Shown here one piece after another: positions 1 to 5,577 of a DNA stretch of 5,763 nucleotides (positions within the stretch are counted from its first letter, which is position 1; each line of letters begins with the position of its first letter). The stretch lies in NCBI GenBank assembly GCA_007118235.1, contig SKRY01000050.1:1-5763 (forward strand), given 5' to 3'. This DNA is from Candidatus Hydrogenedentota bacterium (lineage in GTDB: Bacteria > Hydrogenedentota > Hydrogenedentia > Hydrogenedentales > SLHB01). The notes beneath the pieces were generated by a model. The model was not told where the DNA came from, made no database searches, and saw only the letters and a list, made by a program, of their open reading frames with translations. A program made the position numbers and the translations under genes.

Positions 1-2
1 AT

Positions 3-296
3 ATGTTGGCATGGATTCAGTCCGCACTGGCCGACTCGTGGTTAATGCGGAAGACCCAGCCCTACTGGCGGCGATTCCGCAGTTGGCGGCGGCGGCCGGA
101 GAATAAGTACTGGGGACCGGTTCGGTTCTTGCGGCTCACCAAGTACCACTACCTGAGAGCGGAACGATTCATCAATCGCAATCTGAACAAGGGATGGGCG
201 TGGCTCGAAAACCGGTACCGCGCATTTTGTAAGCCATGCAAGCCAGCTCCCGCGGCGCCGTCCGCGAGCGCTCCGGCCGATTCGCCGCCGGAATGA
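3..296 (+). CDS. Unrecognised small basic, aromatic-rich protein (5' end undefined)
   Basis: I do not recognise this protein. From the first ATG it is 97 residues. The frame stays open to the window edge, so the true start may lie upstream and this may be the C-terminus of a longer protein. Third codon positions are mostly G or C, as in the surrounding genes, which supports real coding. The body (residues about 15-76) is very rich in Arg, Lys, Trp and Tyr, for example RSWRRRPENKYWGP and LRLTKYHYLRAER. The last 17 residues form an Ala/Pro/Ser-rich tail ending in DSPPE. There is no signal peptide, and no hydrophobic stretch long enough for a membrane helix. A CKPC pair (residues about 76-79) sits before the tail, but one CxxC is too little to call a metal site. 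It converges on recJ with only 13 bp between the stop codons. A nucleic-acid-binding or membrane-surface role would be guesswork. Confidence 0.55.
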   Translation: MLAWIQSALADSWLMRKTQPYWRRFRSWRRRPENKYWGPVRFLRLTKYHYLRAERFINRNLNKGWAWLENRYRAFCKPCKPAPAAPSASAPADSPPE

Positions 297-309
297 AGCC
301 TCACCGCTC

Positions 310-2004
310 TTACGGCCGCACGTCCTTGAGCTGGAGCTGGATCATGGGTTCGTCGCGCCATGTGTCGAGCTTGGGGGTAAAGGCGATATCGATGGGGGTT
401 TCGGGTTGAAGCTGGGGGAGCACACCCGCCATGCCGAAGCCGATGCAGTTCACGATGCGGTCATCGCCGCGCACGGCCAAGCGCATGTGGTTGTTGCGCA
501 GTTCGCGCATGGAATTGCGAACAGGGGAGACGCCGTTGGTGGAAAAGACCGGTGCGGGATTTCCGTGGCCGAAGGGTTCGAGCCGTTCGATGTTGCGCAC
601 CAAGCGCAGGTCGATCTCGCTCAAGGACGCGACGGCGTCCACGGCGAGTGTGGGGGAGAGGTCGCCGTCGGGCAATCCCTGGGCGGCGGCGCTCTCGAAG
701 CTTTCGCGGAAGGCTTCGAGCTGCTCCTCTAGGATGGTCATGCCCGCGGCTTGTTCGTGGCCGCCATGGCGTTCGAGGTGGCTCTGGCACCCGCGTAGCG
801 CCTCGGCGATGTCGAAATTCTTCACGCTACGGGCCGAGCCGCGTCCGGATCCGTCTTCTCCGATGGCGACGAGGATGACGGGCCGGTAGTACTGGCGTTG
901 GATGCGGCTGGCCACGATGCCCACCACGCCGGGGTGCCAATCGCGCCGGGCGAGCACAATGCTGCGTTGGTTCGGTTTGAACGTGGTGTTGAGTTCGGCC
1001 AGCGCATCCTCGAGGATGGCCTGTTCGATGCCCCGGCGTTCGTCGTTGGCGGTGTCGAGGTCCCGGGCGAGGCGCGCCGCTTCGGTGGGACATTCAGTGA
1101 GCAACAGCTCAAGGCCTTCCATCCCGCTGCCCAACCGGCCGCCCGCATTGATGCGCGGGGCGAGCTGAAAGGCGATTTGCTCGGACGTGCGCTTGCCTTT
1201 GCGCAGACTCGCGGCCTCGGCCAGTTTTTGAATGCCTAGCCGCGGATTGCTATTGATCTCGTTCAACCCCGCGGCCACCAGATCGCGATTCTCCCCGCGC
1301 AAGGGGACCACGTCGGCCACGACGCCCAGCGCCACGAGGTCGAGGTCCGCCTGTTCGCCCGTGAGCGCCCAGGCCAGCTTGAACGCCACGGCCGCCCCGG
1401 CGGCGTCCCGGCTGGGATGGTCCGGCGCTTCACGCTGCGGATTGACGACCGCGCAGGCGGCGGGCAGCCTCTCCGCGAGCTGATGATGATCCGTGACGAT
1501 GAGGTCCACGCCTTGTTTTTGGGCTGCGTCCGCCGCGTCGAGCGCCGCGATGCCGTTGTCCACTGTGACGAGGAGATCCACGCCATCCGCCTTGGCTTGG
1601 CGCACGTGTTCCACGTCCAGGCCGAAGCCTTCCACGAGCCGGTGGGGCAGGGCGTAATCCACGTGGTTGAAGCCATACCGGCGCAACGCCAACACCAGCA
1701 GCGCCGTCGACGTGATGCCGTCCACGTCGAAATCGCCAAAGACGCGCACGCGCTCTTGCGTCTCGAGGGCTTGCCGCAGACGGCCCACGGCCTTGTCCAT
1801 GTCCGTGAGATTAAAGGGATCGCTCAGGCGGGCGGCGGAGGGATTTAGGTAGCGCTCCGCCTGTTCGGCGGTTTCCACGCCCCGTTTCATCAAGAGTTGC
1901 GCCACGAGCGGCGGCAAGCCGAAATCCCGCGCCAAGCTTAGGGCCGTTTGGCGGTCCGGCGCGGCGGTTTGCCAATGGTATGCGGGAAAGCAGTGCGGCG
2001 TCAT
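310..2004 (-). CDS. recJ: Single-stranded-DNA-specific exonuclease RecJ
   Basis: RecJ is a cytoplasmic 5'-to-3' single-strand DNA exonuclease. It acts in RecF-pathway recombination, mismatch repair and rescue of stalled forks. The 564 residues match the usual length (E. coli 577). The DHH phosphoesterase motifs appear in order: GDFDVDGITST (Asp91, Asp93, Asp95), TVDNG (Asp149), VTDHHQ (Asp172, His173, His174) and GVVADVVPL (Asp231). These acidic and His residues bind the two Mn/Mg ions of the family. The DHHA1 half follows with PRINAGGRLGSG (about 283-294), HPGVVGIVASRI (357-368), GSGRGSARS (385-393) and HGGHEQAAG (413-421). The C-terminal OB-like domain starts near EPFGHGNPAPVF (476-487). 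All motif residues are intact, so it should be active. The ATG overlaps the cmk stop as ATGA, and a strong AAGGAGGA lies 4 nt upstream, inside the cmk 3' end. It is therefore the second gene of a cmk-recJ operon, probably translationally coupled. Confidence 0.97.
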   Translation of the reverse strand: MTPHCFPAYHWQTAAPDRQTALSLARDFGLPPLVAQLLMKRGVETAEQAERYLNPSAARLSDPFNLTDMDKAVGRLRQALETQERVRVFGDFDVDGITSTALLVLALRRYGFNHVDYALPHRLVEGFGLDVEHVRQAKADGVDLLVTVDNGIAALDAADAAQKQGVDLIVTDHHQLAERLPAACAVVNPQREAPDHPSRDAAGAAVAFKLAWALTGEQADLDLVALGVVADVVPLRGENRDLVAAGLNEINSNPRLGIQKLAEAASLRKGKRTSEQIAFQLAPRINAGGRLGSGMEGLELLLTECPTEAARLARDLDTANDERRGIEQAILEDALAELNTTFKPNQRSIVLARRDWHPGVVGIVASRIQRQYYRPVILVAIGEDGSGRGSARSVKNFDIAEALRGCQSHLERHGGHEQAAGMTILEEQLEAFRESFESAAAQGLPDGDLSPTLAVDAVASLSEIDLRLVRNIERLEPFGHGNPAPVFSTNGVSPVRNSMRELRNNHMRLAVRGDDRIVNCIGFGMAGVLPQLQPETPIDIAFTPKLDTWRDEPMIQLQLKDVRP

Positions 2005-2675
2005 TTCGTCCTCCTTGCTTCGCGGACAATGGCGTCCACGGCTTCCTTCAAGCTCATGCCGCTGGTGTCGATCCGCACGGCGTCCGGCGCGGGGCGCAAC
2101 GGCGAATCCGCTCGCGTCATGCCGCGATGATCGCGTTCGCGGATGGCGGCGAGGATCGTCTCGTAGTCGGCTTCCTGTCCCCGCGCTTGGAGTTCGTCCG
2201 TGCGGCGGCGGGCGCGCACTTCCGGATCGGCGTCGAGATAGATCTTGCAGCGGGCGTTCGGAAACACCACGGTCCCCATGTCGCGCCCCTCGGCGACGGT
2301 AGGCTGTTTCGCTCCGAAAGCGCGTTGCAGCTCCACGAGATGGCGCCGCACGCCGGGGACCTCGTCCACGCGCCAGATGGTGTCCGTGATCGCCGCGGTG
2401 CGGATGTCGTCCGTCACCTCGTGTTCGCCCACCCAGACCCGGGAACGCCCCGCTTCCTCGCGCATTTCGAGAGGAAGAACACGGACGGCGTCTTCAATGG
2501 CCTCGGGATCCTCGAAATCGACATTGCGCTGCAACACCCACCACGTCGCGGCGCGATACATCGCTCCCGTGTCGAGAAAGGCATACCCCAACGTATCCGC
2601 CACCGCTCGCGCCACGGTGCTCTTGCCCGCGCCCGCGGGGCCGTCGATGGCGATAATGTTAGTGATGGCTGTCAC
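2001..2675 (-). CDS. cmk: Cytidylate kinase (CMP/dCMP kinase)
   Basis: Cmk transfers phosphate from ATP to CMP or dCMP in the cytoplasm, feeding CTP and dCTP pools. With the chosen GTG start it has 224 residues (E. coli 227) and aligns nearly without gaps to the E. coli enzyme. It shows the P-loop DGPAGAGKST (11-20), LDTGAMYR (34-41), EGRDMGTVVFP (129-139) with Arg131 and Asp132, a LID-like RARRR (154-158), and an ERDHRGMTRADSPL segment holding Arg181 and Arg188. I chose GTG at 2675 because AAAAGGG lies 9 nt upstream and because the resulting start, MTAITNIIAIDGP, matches E. coli MTAIAPVITIDGP. A longer in-frame TTG at 2699 would add 8 residues and has no visible ribosome binding site. Oddly, two residues that contact the CMP sugar in E. 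coli, Ser101 and Asp185, are Trp and Gly here. The stop overlaps the recJ start by 4 bp. Confidence 0.96.
   Translation of the reverse strand: MTAITNIIAIDGPAGAGKSTVARAVADTLGYAFLDTGAMYRAATWWVLQRNVDFEDPEAIEDAVRVLPLEMREEAGRSRVWVGEHEVTDDIRTAAITDTIWRVDEVPGVRRHLVELQRAFGAKQPTVAEGRDMGTVVFPNARCKIYLDADPEVRARRRTDELQARGQEADYETILAAIRERDHRGMTRADSPLRPAPDAVRIDTSGMSLKEAVDAIVREARRTK
2009..2016 (-). promoter_or_regulatory. recJ ribosome binding site within cmk
   Basis: On the minus strand AAGGAGGA lies 4 nt before the recJ ATG, inside the last codons of cmk. It is close to a full anti-Shine-Dalgarno match. Together with the ATGA overlap it fixes the recJ start and suggests both coupled and independent initiation. 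Confidence 0.85.
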
Positions 2676-2684
2676 GGACGGGAA

Positions 2685-2691
2685 CCCTTTT
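2685..2691 (-). promoter_or_regulatory. cmk ribosome binding site that selects the GTG start
   Basis: On the minus strand AAAAGGG sits 9 nt upstream of the GTG at 2675. The alternative TTG at 2699 has only pyrimidine-rich sequence ahead of it. The motif is a moderate Shine-Dalgarno match, but it agrees with the homology-based start. Confidence 0.55.
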
Positions 2692-2717
2692 CGTATCAAG
2701 CGTTTGAATGGAACGGG

Positions 2718-2747
2718 ATAGTATCATGGCGTCCCTCGAATCCGCAA
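2718..2747 (-). promoter_or_regulatory. Candidate sigma70-like promoter for cmk-recJ
   Basis: Reading the minus strand, TTGCGG (2742-2747) is followed after 18 nt by TACTAT (2718-2723). The matches are about 3/6 and 4/6 to the -35 and -10 consensus. Transcription would begin near 2711 and give a leader of about 36 nt before the cmk GTG. The -35 box overlaps a small palindrome. This is weak evidence in a GC-rich genome with unknown sigma-factor preference. Confidence 0.3.
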
Positions 2748-2769
2748 TAGCTTGCGGTTGGGCGTCCCT
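2728..2769. repeat. Direct GGCGTCCCT repeats flanking a small palindrome
   Basis: GGCGTCCCT occurs at 2728-2736 and again at 2761-2769, 33 bp apart and so roughly three helical turns. Between the copies is the palindrome CCGCAA-TAGC-TTGCGG (2742-2757). The block overlaps the candidate cmk promoter, a position where a repressor or activator could bind. Chance occurrence of a 9-mer pair in GC-rich DNA is not excluded. Confidence 0.4.
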
Positions 2770-2854
2770 TCCATGCAACAGATTGAGTAGTATGCGGTGT
2801 GATCCGCTACGCAGGAGATTCCCGAAAATATCTCACGGTTGACCAGGTTGCGCC

Positions 2855-2938
2855 TTGGAGTGACCGGCCAGGATGGCTATCCCCGCCCATTCTTACCCAG
2901 TCCAGGAAGATTCTGAGGTAATCAGGTGTTTGGAGTGA
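2855..2938 (+). repeat. TTGGAGTGA direct repeat pair
   Basis: TTGGAGTGA is present at 2855-2863 and at 2930-2938, 75 bp apart and so about seven helical turns. The second copy runs into the left arm of the dyad at 2933-2956. It may be a paired regulator site upstream of the SOD gene, but there are only two copies. Confidence 0.35.
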
Positions 2939-2956
2939 ACAGTTGCATATTCACTC
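2933..2956. promoter_or_regulatory. Operator-like inverted repeat GAGTGAA-N10-TTCACTC
   Basis: GAGTGAA (2933-2939) and TTCACTC (2950-2956) are a perfect 7-bp inverted repeat around the 10-nt spacer CAGTTGCATA. The 24-bp span, with half-sites about 17 bp apart centre to centre, resembles a site for a dimeric transcription factor. It lies 84-107 bp upstream of the SOD start codon. The regulator is unknown. Confidence 0.45.
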
Positions 2957-3001
2957 ATTATCCGCCATGCTTTTGGGGGAATCCTTGTGGCGGCGGATAA
3001 T
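2957..3001. promoter_or_regulatory. 10-bp inverted repeat ATTATCCGCC / GGCGGATAAT upstream of the SOD gene
   Basis: ATTATCCGCC (2957-2966) and GGCGGATAAT (2992-3001) are a perfect 10-bp inverted repeat separated by 25 nt. The left arm begins at the base after the preceding dyad ends. In RNA it could fold as a leader stem-loop whose base ends 38 nt before the SOD ATG, leaving the ribosome binding site free. It could equally be a two-site DNA operator. Confidence 0.45.
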
Positions 3002-3024
3002 CATCGACAACCACACATACGTTC

Positions 3025-3030
3025 AGGAGG
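3025..3030 (+). promoter_or_regulatory. Ribosome binding site of the SOD gene
   Basis: AGGAGG lies 9 nt upstream of the ATG at 3040. It fixes the start at the codon that yields an N-terminal Tat signal. Confidence 0.9.
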
Positions 3031-3039
3031 GTAAGACCA

Positions 3040-3777
3040 ATGGAAAACTCACGCCGGGATTTTCTGAAAACGACAGGTGGCATCGCAGCGGCGAGCGCTT
3101 TCATAGGCGCGCCTTTGGTTCACACCAGCACTGTGGCGGCCGCCGAACATGCGGGAGCGCGGACCCAGCACGAGCTGCCGTCCTTGCCTTACGACTACGA
3201 TGCGCTGGAGCCTTACATCGATGCGCGGACCATGGAATTGCATCACTCCATTCACCATCAGGGGTACGTGAACGGCCTGAACAATGCGGAGGAAGCCTTG
3301 GCCGCGGCGCGGGCGGAGAACGATTTTAGCCTCGTCCAGCACTGGTCGCGGCAGGCGGCGTTTCACGGCGGCGGGCACTGGCTGCACAGCATGTTCTGGG
3401 AAGTCATGGCCCCGCCGGACAATGGCGGCGGCGGCGAACCCACGGGCGCGCTCGCGGCGAAGATCGAGGAAGATTTTGGCAGCTTCGAGCATTTCAGGAA
3501 CCATTTCTCGGCGGCGGCCGGCGCGGTGGAAGGCGGTGGCTGGGCGTTGCTACACGTTCGGTTCGACGATCAGCGGCTCCTTGTTTTGCAGGCCGAGAAC
3601 CAGCACAAGCTGTCTCCGTGGAACAGCCTGCCGATCCTGGGCGTGGACGTCTGGGAGCACGCTTACTATCTGAATTACCAGAACCGGCGCGGCGAGTATG
3701 TCGAGAACTGGTGGAACGTGGTGAACTGGGCCCGAGTGGCCGAAAACTTCGAGATGGTGATCGGCGCCGTGACCTGA
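3040..3777 (+). CDS. Tat-exported Mn-type superoxide dismutase (Fe/Mn SOD family)
   Basis: The enzyme dismutates superoxide to oxygen and hydrogen peroxide, here apparently outside the cytoplasm. The 245 residues begin with the twin-arginine motif SRRDFLK (4-10). A hydrophobic stretch (about 13-27) follows, with a likely cleavage site after VAAA near residue 35. The mature part starts as LPSLPYDYDALEPYID and covers both SOD domains. Metal ligands by alignment are His68 (MELHH), His116 (HSMFW), Asp203 and His207 (DVWEHAYY). Gatekeeper Tyr76 and His72 are present in HHQGYVN. Outer-sphere Gln188 (AENQ) in the C-terminal domain, with Gly112 at the FeSOD Gln position, points to the Mn type, although metal use can be cambialistic. 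Leu115 replaces the common Asn next to His116. It is a single gene with its own strong ribosome binding site, divergent from cmk and convergent with the sulfatase gene. I leave the symbol blank because sodA and sodB naming depends on metal. Confidence 0.93.
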   Translation: MENSRRDFLKTTGGIAAASAFIGAPLVHTSTVAAAEHAGARTQHELPSLPYDYDALEPYIDARTMELHHSIHHQGYVNGLNNAEEALAAARAENDFSLVQHWSRQAAFHGGGHWLHSMFWEVMAPPDNGGGGEPTGALAAKIEEDFGSFEHFRNHFSAAAGAVEGGGWALLHVRFDDQRLLVLQAENQHKLSPWNSLPILGVDVWEHAYYLNYQNRRGEYVENWWNVVNWARVAENFEMVIGAVT

Positions 3778-3830
3778 GCGGTTGCCCCAGAGCGAGTGTG
3801 GTCAGGGCGGCGATAACGCACGTTAACAAG

Positions 3831-3896
3831 CCCCCTTTGCCCCCTTCCCAGGGAAATTCCGTGAACGCCATTTCCTTTCGAAGGGGGCAAGGGGGG
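3831..3896. repeat. Long imperfect palindrome between convergent genes (terminator-like hairpin or interspersed repeat)
   Basis: The left arm 3831-3847 (CCCCCTTTGCCCCCTTC) pairs with the right arm 3880-3896 (GAAGGGGGCAAGGGGGG) over 17 positions. The only non-Watson-Crick position, 3836/3891, is a U-G wobble in plus-strand RNA. Inside the 32-nt loop a second stem forms between 3850-3857 and 3870-3877 (AGGGAAAT with ATTTCCTT, one wobble). The whole is a 66-nt near-continuous hairpin. It starts 54 nt after the SOD stop and also lies downstream of the sulfatase stop on the other strand. No T-tract follows either arm, so it is not a classic intrinsic terminator. It could still block both convergent transcripts or protect their 3' ends. 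C-run/G-run palindromes of this form are also typical of intergenic repeat families. Confidence 0.7.
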
Positions 3897-4036
3897 AAAC
3901 CGGGCCACGCTTGTGTTGCGAAGCGGGCACGCGGTATGGGCATTTCGCTTCAGGCTGCACGGACTGGCTGTGGAGTCACGCGGGAAGCCCTCGAGGTTGG
4001 GGGACTGAAGACTCCGATTGGTGAGACGGAGAGATG

Positions 4037-5536
4037 CTATGGATCTCGCGTCTTGAGCAAGGGCTGTGGATTGTTGACCCAGCCTGCGGGGCGCTGATTC
4101 TTTCCGGGCCGCCCGAGGTCGCCCAAGTCATCGCGGGCCTTTTCGGCCAGCGCCATGAGTTCTTGTACGATATCCGGATGGTCTCCCGCCATGTTCCGAG
4201 ACTCCCCGGGATCGGTCGCCACGTCGTATAGCGCGGGCTCGCCAGGCTCAATTGCGGGATTCGGGACCCTCGTCCAGTCCTCCAGCGGGAGATACAGCTT
4301 CCATCGGCCCGCCCGGACCGCCTGGAGCTGTGGGCCTTCGTAGTAATAGAACGCGTCGTAAGGAGACGTGGCGCCGTCCTCCCCGAAGAGCAGGGGGCGG
4401 ATGTCGTGGCCGTCCAGGATTCGGTCCTTGGGCGGCTCCACGCCAGCCAGTTTGGCGAAGGTGGGGAGGAGGTCCATGGTGGTCGTCAGCTCCTCGCACA
4501 CCGTGTCCGCTGGGACCGTCCCCGGTTGCCACACGATGCAGGGCACGCGTTGGCCTCCCTCGGCGGTGCTGTAGCCCCAGCCATGCATGGGGGCATTGCC
4601 GCCTTGGGGCGGTTCGCGCCGGGGCGCCCCATTATCCGAGGTCCAGATGACCAGCGTGTGCTCCGCCAAATCCAATTCTTGAAGGACATCGAGAACCTGC
4701 CCGGCGGCCCAATCCAATTCCTCCACGGCGTCGCCCCAAGGCCCATTCTCCGAGCGGCCGCGAAACCGTTCGCTGGCGAAGGGCGCGGTTGTGCTGCCCG
4801 GCATGGCGTGGGGTACGTAAAGGAAAAAGGGTTCATCCCGATGTTCCCGGATGAACCCAATGGCCTCCTCGGTTTCCCGCTTGGTCAGTGTGTTGCGATC
4901 CACAGGCGCTTCGATAACTTCTTCCCCGCGAAGCAGGGGAAGCGGCGGCCATCCATCCTCCTCGCCACGCGGATGGGTATGCACCATGTCGTCACTGTAC
5001 GGCGTGCCGAAGTAGAAATCGAATCCGCAACGGGTGGGGAGGAAGGGCGGTTGGTCGCCGAGATGCCACTTGCCCACTGCGCCGGTGGCGTATCCCGCTT
5101 CCTTCAGCACCTCGGCGATGGTGATCTCGTACGGGTTCAGTCCGATGTGGGATACGGGACGCAGGACGCGCCCGTCCGTTTCGTCCATGCTGATCCGGCG
5201 AGGGTAGGCGCTGGTGATAAGACTTGCCCGTGAAGGGGTGCAGACGCCCGCCGTCGCATAGAAGTGGGTGAACAGGCGTCCCTCGTTGGCCATGCGGTTC
5301 AGGTTCGGGGTGCGATGCAATTCCGAACCCGTGGGCTCGATATCGCCATAGCCCAGGTTGTCGCAGAAGAACACAATGAGGTTTGGAGGACGGTCTTGCG
5401 CTGCCTGGGCGGTAGGTGAGACGGCCGTCGTTCCAACTCCCGCCGCCAAACCAGCGGCCGCGCTTCGCCGTACGAATTCCCGGCGCGTTATCCCGTGGGC
5501 TTCACGCCCTTCGTCAGAGAGGTTCGTTGCGTCCAT
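4037..5536 (-). CDS. Tat-exported sulfatase (formylglycine-dependent, arylsulfatase-like)
   Basis: This is a type I sulfatase of the alkaline-phosphatase fold that hydrolyses sulfate esters, probably outside the cytoplasm. The 499 residues open with a twin-arginine signal, TRREFVRR (17-24), then an Ala/Gly-rich hydrophobic stretch and a likely cleavage after AQA (about 45). Metal and catalytic motifs are CDNLGYGD (Asp59, with Asn60 in place of the usual second Asp), VCTPSRASL with Cys99 as the formylglycine residue and Arg103, GYATGAVGKWHLG (Lys156, His158), YVPH (His243) and TSDNG (Asp301, Asn302). The C-terminal subdomain contains EGGQRVP (326-332) and ends with the usual LYDVATDPGESRN segment. 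The lysine normally found five residues before EGG is Gly321 here. The ATG has GGAGG 7 nt upstream. Substrate cannot be told from sequence; carbohydrate sulfates are usual for such enzymes. A formylglycine-generating or anaerobic maturation enzyme must be encoded elsewhere. Confidence 0.95.
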   Translation of the reverse strand: MDATNLSDEGREAHGITRREFVRRSAAAGLAAGVGTTAVSPTAQAAQDRPPNLIVFFCDNLGYGDIEPTGSELHRTPNLNRMANEGRLFTHFYATAGVCTPSRASLITSAYPRRISMDETDGRVLRPVSHIGLNPYEITIAEVLKEAGYATGAVGKWHLGDQPPFLPTRCGFDFYFGTPYSDDMVHTHPRGEEDGWPPLPLLRGEEVIEAPVDRNTLTKRETEEAIGFIREHRDEPFFLYVPHAMPGSTTAPFASERFRGRSENGPWGDAVEELDWAAGQVLDVLQELDLAEHTLVIWTSDNGAPRREPPQGGNAPMHGWGYSTAEGGQRVPCIVWQPGTVPADTVCEELTTTMDLLPTFAKLAGVEPPKDRILDGHDIRPLLFGEDGATSPYDAFYYYEGPQLQAVRAGRWKLYLPLEDWTRVPNPAIEPGEPALYDVATDPGESRNMAGDHPDIVQELMALAEKARDDLGDLGRPGKNQRPAGWVNNPQPLLKTRDP

Positions 5537-5543
5537 GACTCAT

Positions 5544-5548
5544 CCTCC
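5544..5548 (-). promoter_or_regulatory. Ribosome binding site of the sulfatase gene
   Basis: On the minus strand GGAGG (within GCGGAGGATG) lies 7 nt upstream of the ATG at 5536. It supports this start, which is the one that retains the full Tat signal. Confidence 0.85.
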
Positions 5549-5577
5549 GCGTCATCCGTGATTACTGTTCCAGAGAT

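Larger units (their letters stand above)
2676..3039. other. Divergent intergenic region between cmk and the SOD gene
   Basis: This 364-bp stretch separates the leftward cmk-recJ operon from the rightward SOD gene, so it should hold promoters for both. I see no convincing protein gene in it. The rightward frame opening at 2943 only runs into the SOD gene out of frame. It contains a candidate cmk promoter (2718-2747), a pair of GGCGTCCCT repeats (2728-2736 and 2761-2769), a TTGGAGTGA pair (2855-2863 and 2930-2938), and two adjacent inverted repeats (2933-2956 and 2957-3001) before the SOD ribosome binding site. I could not find a convincing -35/-10 pair for the SOD gene. It is visibly less GC-rich than the flanking genes, as expected for a control region. 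Confidence 0.7.

Noticed and set aside
272..292. 6-bp hairpin TCCGGC-N9-GCCGGA as a recJ terminator
   Set aside because: It is short, has no U-tract on the minus strand and lies inside the coding end of the left-edge ORF. In such GC-rich sequence it can arise by chance.
1417..1848. 143-residue rightward open frame opposite recJ
   Set aside because: It overlaps the most conserved DHH motifs of recJ on the other strand, so the sequence constraint is explained by recJ.
2676..2699. TTG at 2699 as the cmk start, giving 232 residues
   Set aside because: No Shine-Dalgarno precedes it. The GTG at 2675 has AAAAGGG at 9 nt and gives an N-terminus matching E. coli Cmk.
1980..2750. 256-residue rightward open frame opposite cmk
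   Set aside because: It lies wholly antisense to an unambiguous cytidylate kinase and the start of recJ. Long antisense frames are expected in GC-rich genes, and its product shows no recognisable motif.
3918..3951. GAAGCG / CGCTTC inverted repeat in the convergent gap
   Set aside because: A 6-bp stem across a 20-nt loop is not distinguishable from chance, unlike the 17-bp palindrome nearby.
4012..4031. CTCCG-N10-CGGAG stem downstream of the sulfatase stop
   Set aside because: Only 5 bp with a 10-nt loop and no following T-run on the minus strand. It is too weak to call a terminator.
4406..5233. 275-residue rightward open frame opposite the sulfatase
   Set aside because: It is antisense to a complete sulfatase with intact signature motifs. 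The frame is open because of the codon bias of the real gene, and there is no domain or ribosome binding site to support it.
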